DNA of 64,000 nucleotides from Oscillospiraceae bacterium (lineage in GTDB: Bacteria; Bacillota; Clostridia; Oscillospirales; Ruminococcaceae): the NCBI GenBank assembly GCA_016281125.1, contig JAEEIA010000053.1, positions 62,001-126,000 on the forward strand, in the 5' to 3' direction. Below, piece after piece: positions 7,990 through 17,501 of the stretch. Numbering within the stretch: the first letter of the stretch is position 1; the number at the start of each line of letters is the position of its first letter. The position numbers and the translations under genes were made by a program. A model generated the notes under the pieces. The model saw only the letters and a program-made list of their open reading frames with translations. It had not been told where the DNA came from and ran no database searches.

Positions 7990-9423
7990 TCAGGAATCCC
8001 AGCTTTCCAGTTCTCTGTAAAGGCCGAGATACAACTCTGCGGAGGATGCCCAGCTGAAATCCTGCGACATCGCATTTTTGCGGATTTCCTCCCAGAACGG
8101 CTTGTTCTCGTAAGCGCCCTTTGCACGCAGGCATGCACCGAGCATATCATGCGCATTGTAGGTCTTGAACGTGAAGCCGGTGCCGTTCTCGCCGCCCGCA
8201 TCCCGGACGGAATCGCGCAGGCCGCCGGTTTCGCGGACAATCGGCATGGTGCCGTAGCGCATCGCATACATCTGTGCCAGGCCGCAGGGCTCGCTCTGCG
8301 AGGGCATCAGGAACATGTCGCAGCCCGCGTACAGTCTGCGGGAAAGCTGCGGATAGAACCCGAGCGTCACGCTGACTGCCTTCGGATAGCGCCACGCCAT
8401 TTCCTTGAAGAAGTCCTCGTAAATGCGTTCACCGCTGCCGAGCACGGCAAAATGGAAGCCGTTCTGCACCATTTCCTCAAAGACGTAGCGGATCAGGTCG
8501 ATGCCCTTGTGCGCGACAAAGCGCGAGCAGATGCCGATCAGCGGCTGGTCGTCCTCCGGCAGCCCGAGCTCCTGCTGGAGCGCGCGCTTGCACGCCAGCT
8601 TGCCCGCCGCATCCCCGATGCCGTAATGCGCATAGGGCGGCGTCAGTGCCTCATCCGTTTCCGGATCGTAGCTGTCCGTGTCAATGCCGTTCAGGAAGCC
8701 TGTCAGCTTATACTGCTTGTTTGTCAATGCCCTGTCCAGTCCGTGCGAATACCACGGATCGAGAATCTCCCATGCATAGCTCGGAGAAACCGTTGTGATC
8801 TTATCCGCGGTTTCAATCGCGCCCTTCATCATGTTGACATTGCCGTCATATTCCAGCAGATTCGCATGATACATCGGGATGCCCATGAGCTCGTTCAGCA
8901 CCTCCGTGCCGTACTTGCCCTGATAGGCGATGTTGTGGATCGTGAACACGGTATGGATCTTGTCGAAGCCCTCCTGATACTTGTAAAAGATCTGGTAGTA
9001 AACGGGCGTCAGTGCAGTCTGCCAGTCGTTGCAGTTGATGACGGCAGGCTTGAAGTCGATCACGCGGAGCATCTCCAGGATTGCACGGCTGAAAAACACA
9101 AAGCGCTCGCAGTCGTCATAGAAGCCGTAGATGCCGTCCCGCTTGAAATAATACTCATTGTCGATGAAGTAATAGGTCACGCCCTGATACACCGAGGTGA
9201 AGATGCCGCAGTACTGCTTTCTCCACGCCACATCGACCGTGATCGAGGTGATGAAAGTCATGTCCTTCCGCATGTCCTCGCCGATGGACTTGTACAGCGG
9301 GATCACGACGCGGCAGTCATGCCCCTTCCGGTTCAGTGCGAGCGGCAGTGCGCCGGCGACGTCCGCCAGCCCGCCGGATGCAACATAAGGTCTTGCTTCG
9401 CTTGCTGCATATAAAATATTCAT
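7990..9423 (-). CDS. glgA: Glycogen synthase (ADP-glucose)
   Basis: This 477-residue GT5 retaining glucosyltransferase elongates alpha-1,4-glucan from ADP-glucose. The N-terminal loop reads ASGGLADVAGALP (about residue 16), where many bacterial GlgAs have K-T/V-GGL, so the usual lysine is replaced. The second Rossmann domain is present, with ICSRFVAHKGIDL (about residue 300), and the donor-site region SQSEPCGLAQMYAMRYGT follows near residue 380. It is the last gene of the glgB-glgC-glgD-glgA operon, 17 bp after glgD, and is likely transcribed from the promoter near 14174. Confidence 0.96.
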   Translation of the reverse strand: MNILYAASEARPYVASGGLADVAGALPLALNRKGHDCRVVIPLYKSIGEDMRKDMTFITSITVDVAWRKQYCGIFTSVYQGVTYYFIDNEYYFKRDGIYGFYDDCERFVFFSRAILEMLRVIDFKPAVINCNDWQTALTPVYYQIFYKYQEGFDKIHTVFTIHNIAYQGKYGTEVLNELMGIPMYHANLLEYDGNVNMMKGAIETADKITTVSPSYAWEILDPWYSHGLDRALTNKQYKLTGFLNGIDTDSYDPETDEALTPPYAHYGIGDAAGKLACKRALQQELGLPEDDQPLIGICSRFVAHKGIDLIRYVFEEMVQNGFHFAVLGSGERIYEDFFKEMAWRYPKAVSVTLGFYPQLSRRLYAGCDMFLMPSQSEPCGLAQMYAMRYGTMPIVRETGGLRDSVRDAGGENGTGFTFKTYNAHDMLGACLRAKGAYENKPFWEEIRKNAMSQDFSWASSAELYLGLYRELESWDS

Positions 9424-9440
9424 GGTTCGCCCTCCGTTTC

Positions 9441-10565
9441 TCAGATCTCCGCGCCCTTTCCGATAAACAGCGGATAGCCGGCAGAACCGGTCAGCACGCG
9501 CTCGTCCGCGATGATCACATTCTTGTCCGTGATGACATTGCGGATGGAGCAGCGCTCTCCGATGACACCTGCCTGCGTAATGATGCTGTCCCTGACCATG
9601 GAGCCCTTTCCGATCCGGACGCCGCGGAACAGCACACAGTTCTCGACCTTGCCCTCAATGACGCAGCCGTCTGCGATCAGCGAGTTTTTGATATGCGATT
9701 CCAGTCCGAAGTGAACCGGCGCGTTATCCTTGGTCTTCGTCAGGATCGGTGCGTTCTTGGCAAAGAGCGCGTTCCGCTTTTCGGTATCCAGCAGCGCCAG
9801 ATTCGCGTTGAAATAGGACGCGAGCGAAACAATCTTCGAGTAATACTGCTTATGCTCATAGGCGAGAATCTTATAGCCCGCATTCCGGTCGAGCAGGATG
9901 TCCCTGCGCAGGCTGGTGCGGTTGCGGCTGATCGACTCCTTGACGATCTTCCGCAGGAAGTCCCGGCTCATGATATACATATCCAGCCCGAGATTGCAGC
10001 TTCCGGTCATCGGCGGGTTGATCATGACGTCATTGACAAAGCCGTCGCCGCCGATACCGAAGATTGTTGCAGCGGTGCCGTCCGTATGGTCATAGTATCC
10101 CTTGGCATAGATCACGGTAATGTCCGCGCCTGCCTGAATATGTGCTGCAACAGCCGGGCGGAAGTCGATGTTGGTGACGACATTGCAGTCCGACAGCACA
10201 ACGTAATCCGCATTGGAATGCTCCACAAAGCTCCACACATTGCCGAGCGCGTCCATTTTTCCGTGATAAATGGTCGAGCTGGTGTGGCTGTACGGCGGGA
10301 GCAGGTGCAGGCCGCCCTTTTTGCGGGCGAGATCCCATTCTCTGCCGGAGCCGACGTGATCGAGCAGCGAGCCGTAATTGCTTTTGGTGATCACGCCGAC
10401 CTGTGAAATGCCGGAATTGACGAAATTGGAAAGCGGAAAGTCGATCAGACGGTATCTGCCGCCGAACGGAACGGAACCCATTGTGCGGTTCTTGGTCAGA
10501 TCGAAGATCGCTTCATCATGGATGCTGGCAAACACCAGCCCCAGAACATTCTGATTGATTCCCAT
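9441..10565 (-). CDS. glgD: Glucose-1-phosphate adenylyltransferase, GlgD subunit
   Basis: This 374-residue paralogue of GlgC is typical of Firmicutes glycogen operons, where it forms a hetero-oligomer with GlgC. It has the nucleotidyltransferase fold ([20 protein letters not shown]) and a C-terminal left-handed beta-helix. The catalytic GGxGxRL loop of GlgC is missing: the N-terminus reads LGLVFASIHDEAI. That is the family's usual sign of a regulatory or weakly active subunit. The ATG at 10565 is preceded by GGAGG. It is followed by glgA and preceded by glgC. Confidence 0.94.
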   Translation of the reverse strand: MGINQNVLGLVFASIHDEAIFDLTKNRTMGSVPFGGRYRLIDFPLSNFVNSGISQVGVITKSNYGSLLDHVGSGREWDLARKKGGLHLLPPYSHTSSTIYHGKMDALGNVWSFVEHSNADYVVLSDCNVVTNIDFRPAVAAHIQAGADITVIYAKGYYDHTDGTAATIFGIGGDGFVNDVMINPPMTGSCNLGLDMYIMSRDFLRKIVKESISRNRTSLRRDILLDRNAGYKILAYEHKQYYSKIVSLASYFNANLALLDTEKRNALFAKNAPILTKTKDNAPVHFGLESHIKNSLIADGCVIEGKVENCVLFRGVRIGKGSMVRDSIITQAGVIGERCSIRNVITDKNVIIADERVLTGSAGYPLFIGKGAEI

Positions 10566-10591
10566 TGCTAAACCTCCGTTTTTTGCCGCGC

Positions 10592-11800
10592 TCAAATGGA
10601 TTCCGAAAGGATCTGCTTCGGTGCGACTTCCTTGCCCGCGCCGACGGTGATCCGGTGTCCTGTCACGGCAATGCCCCAGTTATCGCGTTCACTGCCGATA
10701 AACTCCGCGGGATCTCTGCCGACATGGGCGTTCTCCCCGATCACGCAGTCCTCGCCGACGATTGCATATTCCACGACGGCGCCCGCCTTGATCACGGTTC
10801 CGGGCATCACAACACTGTACTGCACCTGCGCGCCCTCCTCGATTGTCACACCGCCGAAGATGACGGAGAAATCAACCTTGCCGTTGATGACGGAGCCTTC
10901 GGTAATCATCGCATTTTCGATCTGTGCGGTATCACCGATATACTGCGGCGGCAGATTGCTGTGCCGCGAATAAATGCGCCAGGATTTGTCGTACAGGTTC
11001 AGCGGCTCTGCCGGAGCGAGCAGATCCATGTTCGCATCCCAGAGCGAATCCAGCGTGCCGACGTCCTTCCAGTAGCCCTCAAAGGTGTAGGCGTAGAGGC
11101 GCTCGCCATTATTGAGCATGGCGGGAATGATGTCCTTGCCGAAGTCCTTTGAGCCGGTGTTGGCATTCTCATTTTCGATCAGATACTTTTTCAGCTTCGA
11201 CCATGTGAACACATAAATGCCCATGGAGGCCAGCGTGGATTTCGGCTCTGCGGGCTTTTCCTCAAAGTCCGTAACGCGCATTTCATCATCGCAGATCATG
11301 ATGCCCATGCGCGATGCTTCCGAGCGCGGGACGTCCAGCACGGCAATCGTCAGATCGGCTTTCTGCGCCTTATGGAAATCGACCATCTTTGCGTAATCCA
11401 TTTTGTAGATATGGTCGCCGCCCAGCACGACAACATATTCCGGATCATAGCGCTCGATGAAGCTGATGTTCTGATAAATCGCGTTCGCAGTACCCTCGTA
11501 CCACGATGCACCGGAGTTGCTCTCGTAAGGCGGGAGCACATGGACGCCGCCGTTCATGCGGTCCAGATCCCACGGCTCGCCGTTGCCGATATACTCATTC
11601 AGCACGAGCGGCTGATACTGCGTCAGCACGCCGACCGTGTCAATGCCGGAATTGGTGCAGTTGGAAAGCGGAAAGTCGATCAGCCGGTATTTTCCGCCGA
11701 ACGGCACAGCCGGTTTCGCCATATCCTTTGTCAGTGCATAGAGTCTGCTGCCCTGTCCGCCTGCGAGGAGCATTGCTACGACCTCTTTTTTTGTATTCAT
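10592..11800 (-). CDS. glgC: Glucose-1-phosphate adenylyltransferase (ADP-glucose pyrophosphorylase), catalytic subunit
   Basis: This 402-residue enzyme makes ADP-glucose from glucose-1-phosphate and ATP, the committed step of glycogen synthesis. The nucleotide loop is [14 protein letters not shown] (about residues 11-24), with [16 protein letters not shown] next and [15 protein letters not shown] near residue 126. The C-terminal beta-helix region carries hexapeptide-type repeats. Its ribosome site is AGGAGGCG. It lies between glgB (20 bp upstream) and glgD (26 bp downstream). Confidence 0.96.
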   Translation of the reverse strand: MNTKKEVVAMLLAGGQGSRLYALTKDMAKPAVPFGGKYRLIDFPLSNCTNSGIDTVGVLTQYQPLVLNEYIGNGEPWDLDRMNGGVHVLPPYESNSGASWYEGTANAIYQNISFIERYDPEYVVVLGGDHIYKMDYAKMVDFHKAQKADLTIAVLDVPRSEASRMGIMICDDEMRVTDFEEKPAEPKSTLASMGIYVFTWSKLKKYLIENENANTGSKDFGKDIIPAMLNNGERLYAYTFEGYWKDVGTLDSLWDANMDLLAPAEPLNLYDKSWRIYSRHSNLPPQYIGDTAQIENAMITEGSVINGKVDFSVIFGGVTIEEGAQVQYSVVMPGTVIKAGAVVEYAIVGEDCVIGENAHVGRDPAEFIGSERDNWGIAVTGHRITVGAGKEVAPKQILSESI

Positions 11801-11820
11801 AGGGTAAACGCCTCCTTCAG

Positions 11821-14040
11821 TTATTCTTTGCCGCCCTTCGCAGTCGCTTTTCTGGTGCGGGTGCGCTTCGGCTTTTCCTCAGCGGCCGGTGCGGCTTCTG
11901 CCTTCTTTGCGCGGGTGCGCTTCGGCTTCTCCTCGATGACCGGCGCGGCTTCTGCCTTCTTTGCGCGGGTGCGCTTCGGCTTTTCCTCGGTGACCGGCGC
12001 GGCTTCTGCCTTCTTTGCGCGGGTGCGCTTCGGCTTTTCCTCGGTGACCGGCGCGGCCTCTGCCTTCTTTGCGCGGGTACGCTTCGGCTTTTCCTCAGTG
12101 ACCGGCGCGGCCTCCTCCGCCTTAACGCGCGGCTTCGTCGGTGTGTATTTGTAATACTGCACCGAAAGCGGCGGGAGCGTCAGCGCGGCGGACTGGTCAA
12201 AGCCGTGCATCGGGTATTCCTCCGACTTCACTTTTTTCAGCGCCGTGCCGCTGCCGCCGAATGTGACGGCGTCGGAATCGAATACCAGCGTGTAGGTTCC
12301 GGGGAACGGCACGCCGATTTTGTAATCCTCTCTGCCGACCGGCACAAAGTTGCAGACCGCAATGATCTCATTGCCGCTGTCGTCGATGCGGCGGAACGCA
12401 ATCACGCTCTGCCGGTAATCGTCATTGGAAATCCAGCTGAAGCCCTTCCACGAATCGTCATTCTCCCAGAGCGCGGGGGTATCGCGGTAGAGCTTATTGA
12501 GCGCTTTGGAAAATTCCAGCAGAGATTTATGGTTCGGATAATCCAGCATGAACCATTCCAGCTCGGATTTGTAATTCCATTCCCTGCGCTGCCCGAATTC
12601 CTGTCCCATAAAGAGCAGCTTTTTGCCGGGATGTGCGAACATATAGCACAGGAACGCGCGGTAAGACGCGAATTTCTGCTCATCCGTGCCGGGCATCTTC
12701 TCGATCATCGAGCATTTGCCGTGAACGATCTCATCATGGGAAATCGGCAGCACGTAGTTCTCAGAAAAGCAGTAAAAGAACGAGAATGTCAGCTTGTCAT
12801 GATTGAATGCGCGGTACAGCGGATCCATAGACATATATGTGAGCATGTCGTTCATCCAGCCCATGTTCACTTTGAAGTTAAAGCCCAGGCCGCCGATGTC
12901 GGTCGGCTTGGTGACCAGCGGCCATGCGGTCGATTCTTCCGCAATCATCAGCACATCGGGGTGCCGTGCAAAGACCGCCTCATTGAGCTGCTTTAAGAAT
13001 GCGACTGCCTCAAGGTTCTCCCGGCCGCCGTTGATATTCGGACGCCACTCGCCGTCCCTGCGGTCATAGTCGAGATACAGCATGGACGCGACGGCATCCA
13101 CGCGCAGGCCGTCGATGTGGAACGAATCCAGCCACCAGCAGGCCGAGGAAATCAGGAACGAGCGGATCTCCGGCCGGCCGTAATCGAATACTCTGGTACC
13201 CCAGCCCTTGTGCTCGCGCTTGAGCGGATCGGTGTATTCGTACAGGCATGCGCCGTCGAACTCGTAAAGCCCCTGCTCGTCCTTCGGGAAATGCGCCGGT
13301 ACCCAGTCCAGAATGACGCCGATGCCCGCCTGATGGAACAGGTCGATCATCTTCCGGAAGTCATCCGGCGTGCCGAAGCGGGAGGTCGGCGCAAAATAAC
13401 CCGTGACCTGATAGCCCCAGGAACCGTCAAACGGATACTCCGTCAGCGGCATGAATTCGATGTGCGTATAGGAAAGCTCCTGCATATACGGGATCATCTG
13501 CTTCGCAAATTCCTCGTAGCTGAACGGATTTCCATCCTCATAGGTGCGCCACGAATCGAAGTGAACCTCGTAAATGTTCATCGGGGATTTATAGATGTTC
13601 GTCTGCGCCTTCTGCTTCTGCCATTTTGCATCCTTCCAGCGATAGGATGACTCAAACAGCTTGGTCGCATTCTGCGGCGCCGTTTCAAAATGGGTGCCGT
13701 AGGGGTCATTCTTCAGCAGCACCTCACCGGACTTGGTCAGGATGCTGTATTTATAGATCGTGAACGGCGGAAGCCTGTCGATGGCAGCCTCCCAGATTCC
13801 GTCTGCGACCGGCAGCATGGTATTGGCCTTGCGGTCCCACGCATTGAAATCACCGACGACTGAAACATCTATTGCATTCGGCGCCCAGACGCGGAAGACG
13901 GTTTTCTCGGCGCCGTCCCGCACCTCGGTATGCGCACCGAAGAAGCGCTGCGCTTCATAATTCCTGCCCTCAAAAAAGAGGTGCAGCGGAAACGCATTCG
14001 GGTTCTGACCCGCGTTCTGTCGTTTCTGTTCCGTGTTCAT
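11821..14040 (-). CDS. glgB: 1,4-alpha-glucan branching enzyme with Lys/Arg-rich repeat tail
   Basis: This 739-residue GH13 enzyme creates alpha-1,6 branches in glycogen. An N-terminal CBM48 region (VVGDFNAWD) precedes the TIM barrel with [14 protein letters not shown] (nucleophile Asp, near residue 312), MIAEESTAW (acid/base Glu) and [10 protein letters not shown]. After the normal C-terminal beta-domain (ending near residue 640) it carries about 90 extra residues: five near-identical 18-residue repeats of the type [18 protein letters not shown]. Such basic, histone-H1-like tails are not part of the family. It is the first gene of the glg operon. Confidence 0.95.
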   Translation of the reverse strand: MNTEQKRQNAGQNPNAFPLHLFFEGRNYEAQRFFGAHTEVRDGAEKTVFRVWAPNAIDVSVVGDFNAWDRKANTMLPVADGIWEAAIDRLPPFTIYKYSILTKSGEVLLKNDPYGTHFETAPQNATKLFESSYRWKDAKWQKQKAQTNIYKSPMNIYEVHFDSWRTYEDGNPFSYEEFAKQMIPYMQELSYTHIEFMPLTEYPFDGSWGYQVTGYFAPTSRFGTPDDFRKMIDLFHQAGIGVILDWVPAHFPKDEQGLYEFDGACLYEYTDPLKREHKGWGTRVFDYGRPEIRSFLISSACWWLDSFHIDGLRVDAVASMLYLDYDRRDGEWRPNINGGRENLEAVAFLKQLNEAVFARHPDVLMIAEESTAWPLVTKPTDIGGLGFNFKVNMGWMNDMLTYMSMDPLYRAFNHDKLTFSFFYCFSENYVLPISHDEIVHGKCSMIEKMPGTDEQKFASYRAFLCYMFAHPGKKLLFMGQEFGQRREWNYKSELEWFMLDYPNHKSLLEFSKALNKLYRDTPALWENDDSWKGFSWISNDDYRQSVIAFRRIDDSGNEIIAVCNFVPVGREDYKIGVPFPGTYTLVFDSDAVTFGGSGTALKKVKSEEYPMHGFDQSAALTLPPLSVQYYKYTPTKPRVKAEEAAPVTEEKPKRTRAKKAEAAPVTEEKPKRTRAKKAEAAPVTEEKPKRTRAKKAEAAPVIEEKPKRTRAKKAEAAPAAEEKPKRTRTRKATAKGGKE
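11861..12117 (-). repeat. 54-bp tandem repeats in the 3' end of glgB
   Basis: Starts of the motif GTGCGCTTCGGC recur at 11861, 11915, 11969, 12023 and 12077 (the last as GTACGC), a strict 54-bp period. Units differ by a few substitutions, which suggests recent slippage or recombination. They encode the Lys/Arg/Ala/Glu-rich tail of GlgB. Confidence 0.9.
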
Positions 14041-14497
14041 GTGTTCCTCCTAAAAACGGCTCCGGCAGCGGCTGCCGGACGTTTCTCCGATACTGACGAA
14101 AGGCATTTGTTTGCTGATGCACCTCGTACACTTTGCGCAAAAATTGCCTTATGCGGCATCTCGCCGTATATACATTTTACCATAGAATTGCCCAAACTGC
14201 AAGTGTTTTTGCAATTTAAGGGAAATTTCGGAGATTCGGCCAATTTCAGAACGATCTTTTGTGCATAATGACAACACTTCGTGCCGAACTATGAAAAAAT
14301 CTGAAAATAATAACCGAATTGTTTTCTGAGTAGAACAATATGAACGGGAATGTCGGATTTGTGCGCCGTCAGTTTTCCGACATGCTGCACAAATCTGCAA
14401 GCAATTTTTTTATAATCCGGAATTGCCGCTCTCAGGCCGCAAACGCAGCTTTTGTAAAATATCATTCGAATTATACATGCTGTTAAGCCGGCGAATA
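14041..14497. other. Intergenic region upstream of the glycogen operon
   Basis: This stretch has no convincing gene. Its glgB-proximal half carries the putative glg promoter (14174-14202) and a 5' leader of about 130 nt. The rest (14210-14480) is AT-rich relative to neighbours and lies downstream of spoIIE. No obvious U-tailed hairpin was found for spoIIE here. Confidence 0.6.
14174..14202 (-). promoter_or_regulatory. Putative promoter of the glgB-glgC-glgD-glgA operon
   Basis: On the minus strand TTGCAG, a 17-bp spacer and TAAAAT precede glgB by about 130 nt. All four genes run the same way with gaps of 17-26 bp. Confidence 0.6.
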
Positions 14498-16735
14498 TCA
14501 GTCGTCTGCGACTGCCGCCGAAACAGCCGCCGCCAGCACGGTCATATCGTCCCGCGGATCGCCCTTTGCACTGCGCTGCGCCTTGTTGCAGACAGCGTGT
14601 GCGAGCGTTTGCAGATCCCCGCCCTGCTGCATCGTTTTCCGGATGTACGGGAACAGCTGCTCGTCGAGCCCGTCCGTCAGCAGGCAGAGCATGTCCCCGC
14701 GCTCCAGCTGCATGACCGCCGTGAACGGCTCCGCATCCGGCAGAATGCCGATCGGATTGGTCGCGGCCTGAAACAGCGTAATGCGCCCGGCATGCCGGAT
14801 GAAGGTCGGCCCCGCACCGTATTTGTACAGCGTGACCGTTGCCGTATCCGTGCAGATTTTCGCAATGTCGAGCGTCGCAAACCGCTCCTCCCCGGAACGC
14901 GTCATCATGAGTGCATTGATGATCTTCGCGGCCTCTCTGCACTCCACGCCGGACTGCACAAGCTGCCGGAAATCGGACAGCACGATCCTCGCATCCAGCG
15001 CGGCGCGCCGCCCTGATCCCATGCCGTCCGAAACCGCAAGATAATACGCACCGTCGCCGTCCGTGAAGGTATCCCAGCAGTCGCCGCAGGGCTCGTCCTC
15101 ATGCACCGCGCACTGTGCCGCAGCAGCCGATACGCAGAATCCGCCGGCAGAGCGCAGCAGGAGCCGCCGCACATTCCCGGCAATTTCCGTGCCGCAGAAG
15201 GCCAGCGGCTTTTGCAGCGCCTCGGACAGACAATCCTCAATCAGCTCCGGATCCGGCTCGTCATCCTTCGGCGCATACAGCTCAATCAGCATCCGCTGAT
15301 CCTCTCCGGTCGATACGGCCGCAGCCTTTACGGGAATGCCGAAGCGCTCCAGCACATCCGAAACAAAGCGCGTCAGCTCCCGGTGATAGGTTTTCTGCGG
15401 CGGCTGTGCGGCGCGTGTGAGCAGCGATTCGGTAATCTGCATCTGCGAAAACAGCAGCTTCTGCGATTCGCGCAGTCTTGCATTCAGCGCACGGGCGGTC
15501 AGTGCCTGCCGCTTAATCCGGGCGAACTCCGCGGTCACGCGCGCCGCCTGCACACAGTTGAACGGCGCTTTCAGCCTTGCGGAGGGCGGCTCCTGTGCCA
15601 GCCTGCGGAAGCAGCGCTTCACTTCATCGTCGCCGCTTTCCCAGCAGAGTGTCCGGCTTTTGCAGCTGCTGCAAATCTGCTCACAGACGCGGTCAGCAGC
15701 GTCGCAGCCGTCCTCGCTGCCGGACATCAGCCCGGCTATCTGCTCTGCCGCGCCGCGCACCCCGGCAATCGACTGCGAGAGAAACTGCATCCGCGCATTG
15801 GTCAGCGCGGCAAGATCCGCCTCGGAATCGTTCCACTGCAAAAGCTGCTCTGCGAGCTGCGGCGCAGGGTCAATCAGGAATGCCAGTCCTCCGATCATGC
15901 CGCCGACCCATGCGCCCGCAATGCCCGCGGTCTGCTGCGACAGAATCAGCCCGAGCGCACAGACCGCCTGAAAAACCAGATACAGAAAGCCCGCGGAATG
16001 TCCCGCGAGGCACCCAGCCGCAAATCCTGCCGCCGGGAGCATGGCGGCATAGCCTGCCGTTCCGGTATCTGCCAGCATGAGTGCCAGTGCGGAGAGCGTC
16101 CCGCAGGCCATGCCCCCGCTGATGCGGTACCGGCGCGCGGCGGTCAGTGTGACAAAGGCCGCGGCCATCTCCCCGAATCCGACGCTCATCAGCCGCACCG
16201 CGCAGAGCGCCGCAATGCAGAACACATAGCAGGCGGAAAAGGTCAGCCTGTCCGCATCGTGCAGACGCACCGGCAGCCCCGTGCCGATCCGCACGAGCAC
16301 CTCGCGGATACAGTAGGCGAGCACGCCTGCCAGAATGCTCCCGCAGATCCAGGGAATCCAGCCTGTCCCGTTGATCAGTCCGGCGAGCGCAAAAATCACG
16401 GCGGAAATCAGCGTGCTCCCCGCAGCGAGCATCGCGGATGCCTTTGACCCCGGCTGAATCCCGAGAATCCAGCGGAGCACGGCGGTCACAGCGACGGCGC
16501 AGAGCAGCGCAGGCTGCTTTTGCAGCATTCCGGTCAGCGCGTAGGATGCGGCGCTCCCGGCGAGTACGGCAGCGCCGCAGGCCGGGGACACCGCAGCCGC
16601 CAGTGCCGTATTCAGCGGCAGGGACATGCCGTTGAGCTGTACGGTCGCCAGCAGACAGGCCGCAGCCCCGCTGCCGGTCACCTTTGCTGCATAGCGGACG
16701 CGGGGATCCGCGCGCAGTTCGCTCCATTCGATCAT
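14498..16735 (-). CDS. spoIIE: Stage II sporulation protein E (PP2C phosphatase)
   Basis: This 745-residue protein has the SpoIIE layout: about 300 residues of membrane segments, a central cytoplasmic region with a Cys-rich patch (CEQICSSCKSRTLCW, near residue 345), and a C-terminal PP2C domain. The phosphatase metal-site motifs are visible: YYLAVSDGMGSGRRAA (about residue 562), LCLLTDGLDEQ and DPRDDMTVLAA. In spore formers SpoIIE dephosphorylates SpoIIAA at the polar septum and so activates sigma-F. The ATG at 16735 is chosen because GAGAGGA lies 9 nt before it and abuts the earlier ATG. No other sporulation gene is in the window. Confidence 0.93.
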   Translation of the reverse strand: MIEWSELRADPRVRYAAKVTGSGAAACLLATVQLNGMSLPLNTALAAAVSPACGAAVLAGSAASYALTGMLQKQPALLCAVAVTAVLRWILGIQPGSKASAMLAAGSTLISAVIFALAGLINGTGWIPWICGSILAGVLAYCIREVLVRIGTGLPVRLHDADRLTFSACYVFCIAALCAVRLMSVGFGEMAAAFVTLTAARRYRISGGMACGTLSALALMLADTGTAGYAAMLPAAGFAAGCLAGHSAGFLYLVFQAVCALGLILSQQTAGIAGAWVGGMIGGLAFLIDPAPQLAEQLLQWNDSEADLAALTNARMQFLSQSIAGVRGAAEQIAGLMSGSEDGCDAADRVCEQICSSCKSRTLCWESGDDEVKRCFRRLAQEPPSARLKAPFNCVQAARVTAEFARIKRQALTARALNARLRESQKLLFSQMQITESLLTRAAQPPQKTYHRELTRFVSDVLERFGIPVKAAAVSTGEDQRMLIELYAPKDDEPDPELIEDCLSEALQKPLAFCGTEIAGNVRRLLLRSAGGFCVSAAAAQCAVHEDEPCGDCWDTFTDGDGAYYLAVSDGMGSGRRAALDARIVLSDFRQLVQSGVECREAAKIINALMMTRSGEERFATLDIAKICTDTATVTLYKYGAGPTFIRHAGRITLFQAATNPIGILPDAEPFTAVMQLERGDMLCLLTDGLDEQLFPYIRKTMQQGGDLQTLAHAVCNKAQRSAKGDPRDDMTVLAAAVSAAVADD

Positions 16736-16949
16736 AAAAACCATTCCTCTCTTTTGCGGTATATGTCTATGCCGTCATATTATACCGCAAAAGCTGCGCG
16801 GAAAATGTAGAATGACTGCCCTGACAGCGCCTCTGCCGGATCGCTTCGGCATCGCAGAAAAAATCTGCGCAGCCGCTTCGACATTTTCCGAAATAACGGT
16901 ACTAAGAAGTAAGGAAACAGAAAATCTTTCCCGGAAGGAGGGATTGCCC

Positions 16950-17501
16950 ATGGACAGCGGTGCGGGCAGCTACCGCAGATTTCTTGCGGGCGACAATGAA
17001 GGACTGCGCGAGATCGTCTGCGCCTACCGTGCGGGACTGATCTTATATCTGAACAGCTTTGTCCAGAATATACACACGGCGGAGGAGCTGGCAGAGGATA
17101 CATTTTTTGAGCTGATGAAAAAGCGCCCGGATTTTTCCGGGAAAAGCACGTTCAGAACATGGCTCTATGCAATCGGCTACCATGTCACGGCAAAGTATCT
17201 CCGGAAGCACGCAAAGCTCCGGATTGTGCCGCTGGAATCGCAGGAGCATCTGGCTGACGCGCAGAGCCTGGAGCGCATCTGCATCCGGACCGAACAGAAG
17301 CGGATGGTGCATCAGGCGCTGCACAGGCTGAAGCCGGAATACCGGCAGGTGCTGTATCTCAGCTATTTTGAGGGCTTCCGCAATGCGGAGCTCGCACTTG
17401 TGATGCACAAATCGGACAGGCAGATCCGGGATTTGCTGTATCACGCAAAAAAAGCGCTGAAAAACGAACTGGAAAGGAGCGGATTTGAATATGAAGAATG
17501 A
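16950..17501 (+). CDS. ECF-type sigma-70 family RNA polymerase sigma factor
   Basis: This 183-residue protein has region 2 (NIHTAEELAEDTFFELMKKR, then KSTFRTWLYAIGYHVTAKYL, residues about 40-85) and region 4 with a helix-turn-helix (LKPEYRQVLYLSYFEGFRNA, residues about 130-150), the ECF arrangement without region 3. GGAGGG lies before the ATG at 16950; the open frame extends 46 codons further upstream without such a site. Its stop lies 11 nt inside the next gene, a single-pass membrane protein, a layout typical of sigma/anti-sigma pairs. The regulon is unknown. Confidence 0.9.
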   Translation: MDSGAGSYRRFLAGDNEGLREIVCAYRAGLILYLNSFVQNIHTAEELAEDTFFELMKKRPDFSGKSTFRTWLYAIGYHVTAKYLRKHAKLRIVPLESQEHLADAQSLERICIRTEQKRMVHQALHRLKPEYRQVLYLSYFEGFRNAELALVMHKSDRQIRDLLYHAKKALKNELERSGFEYEE

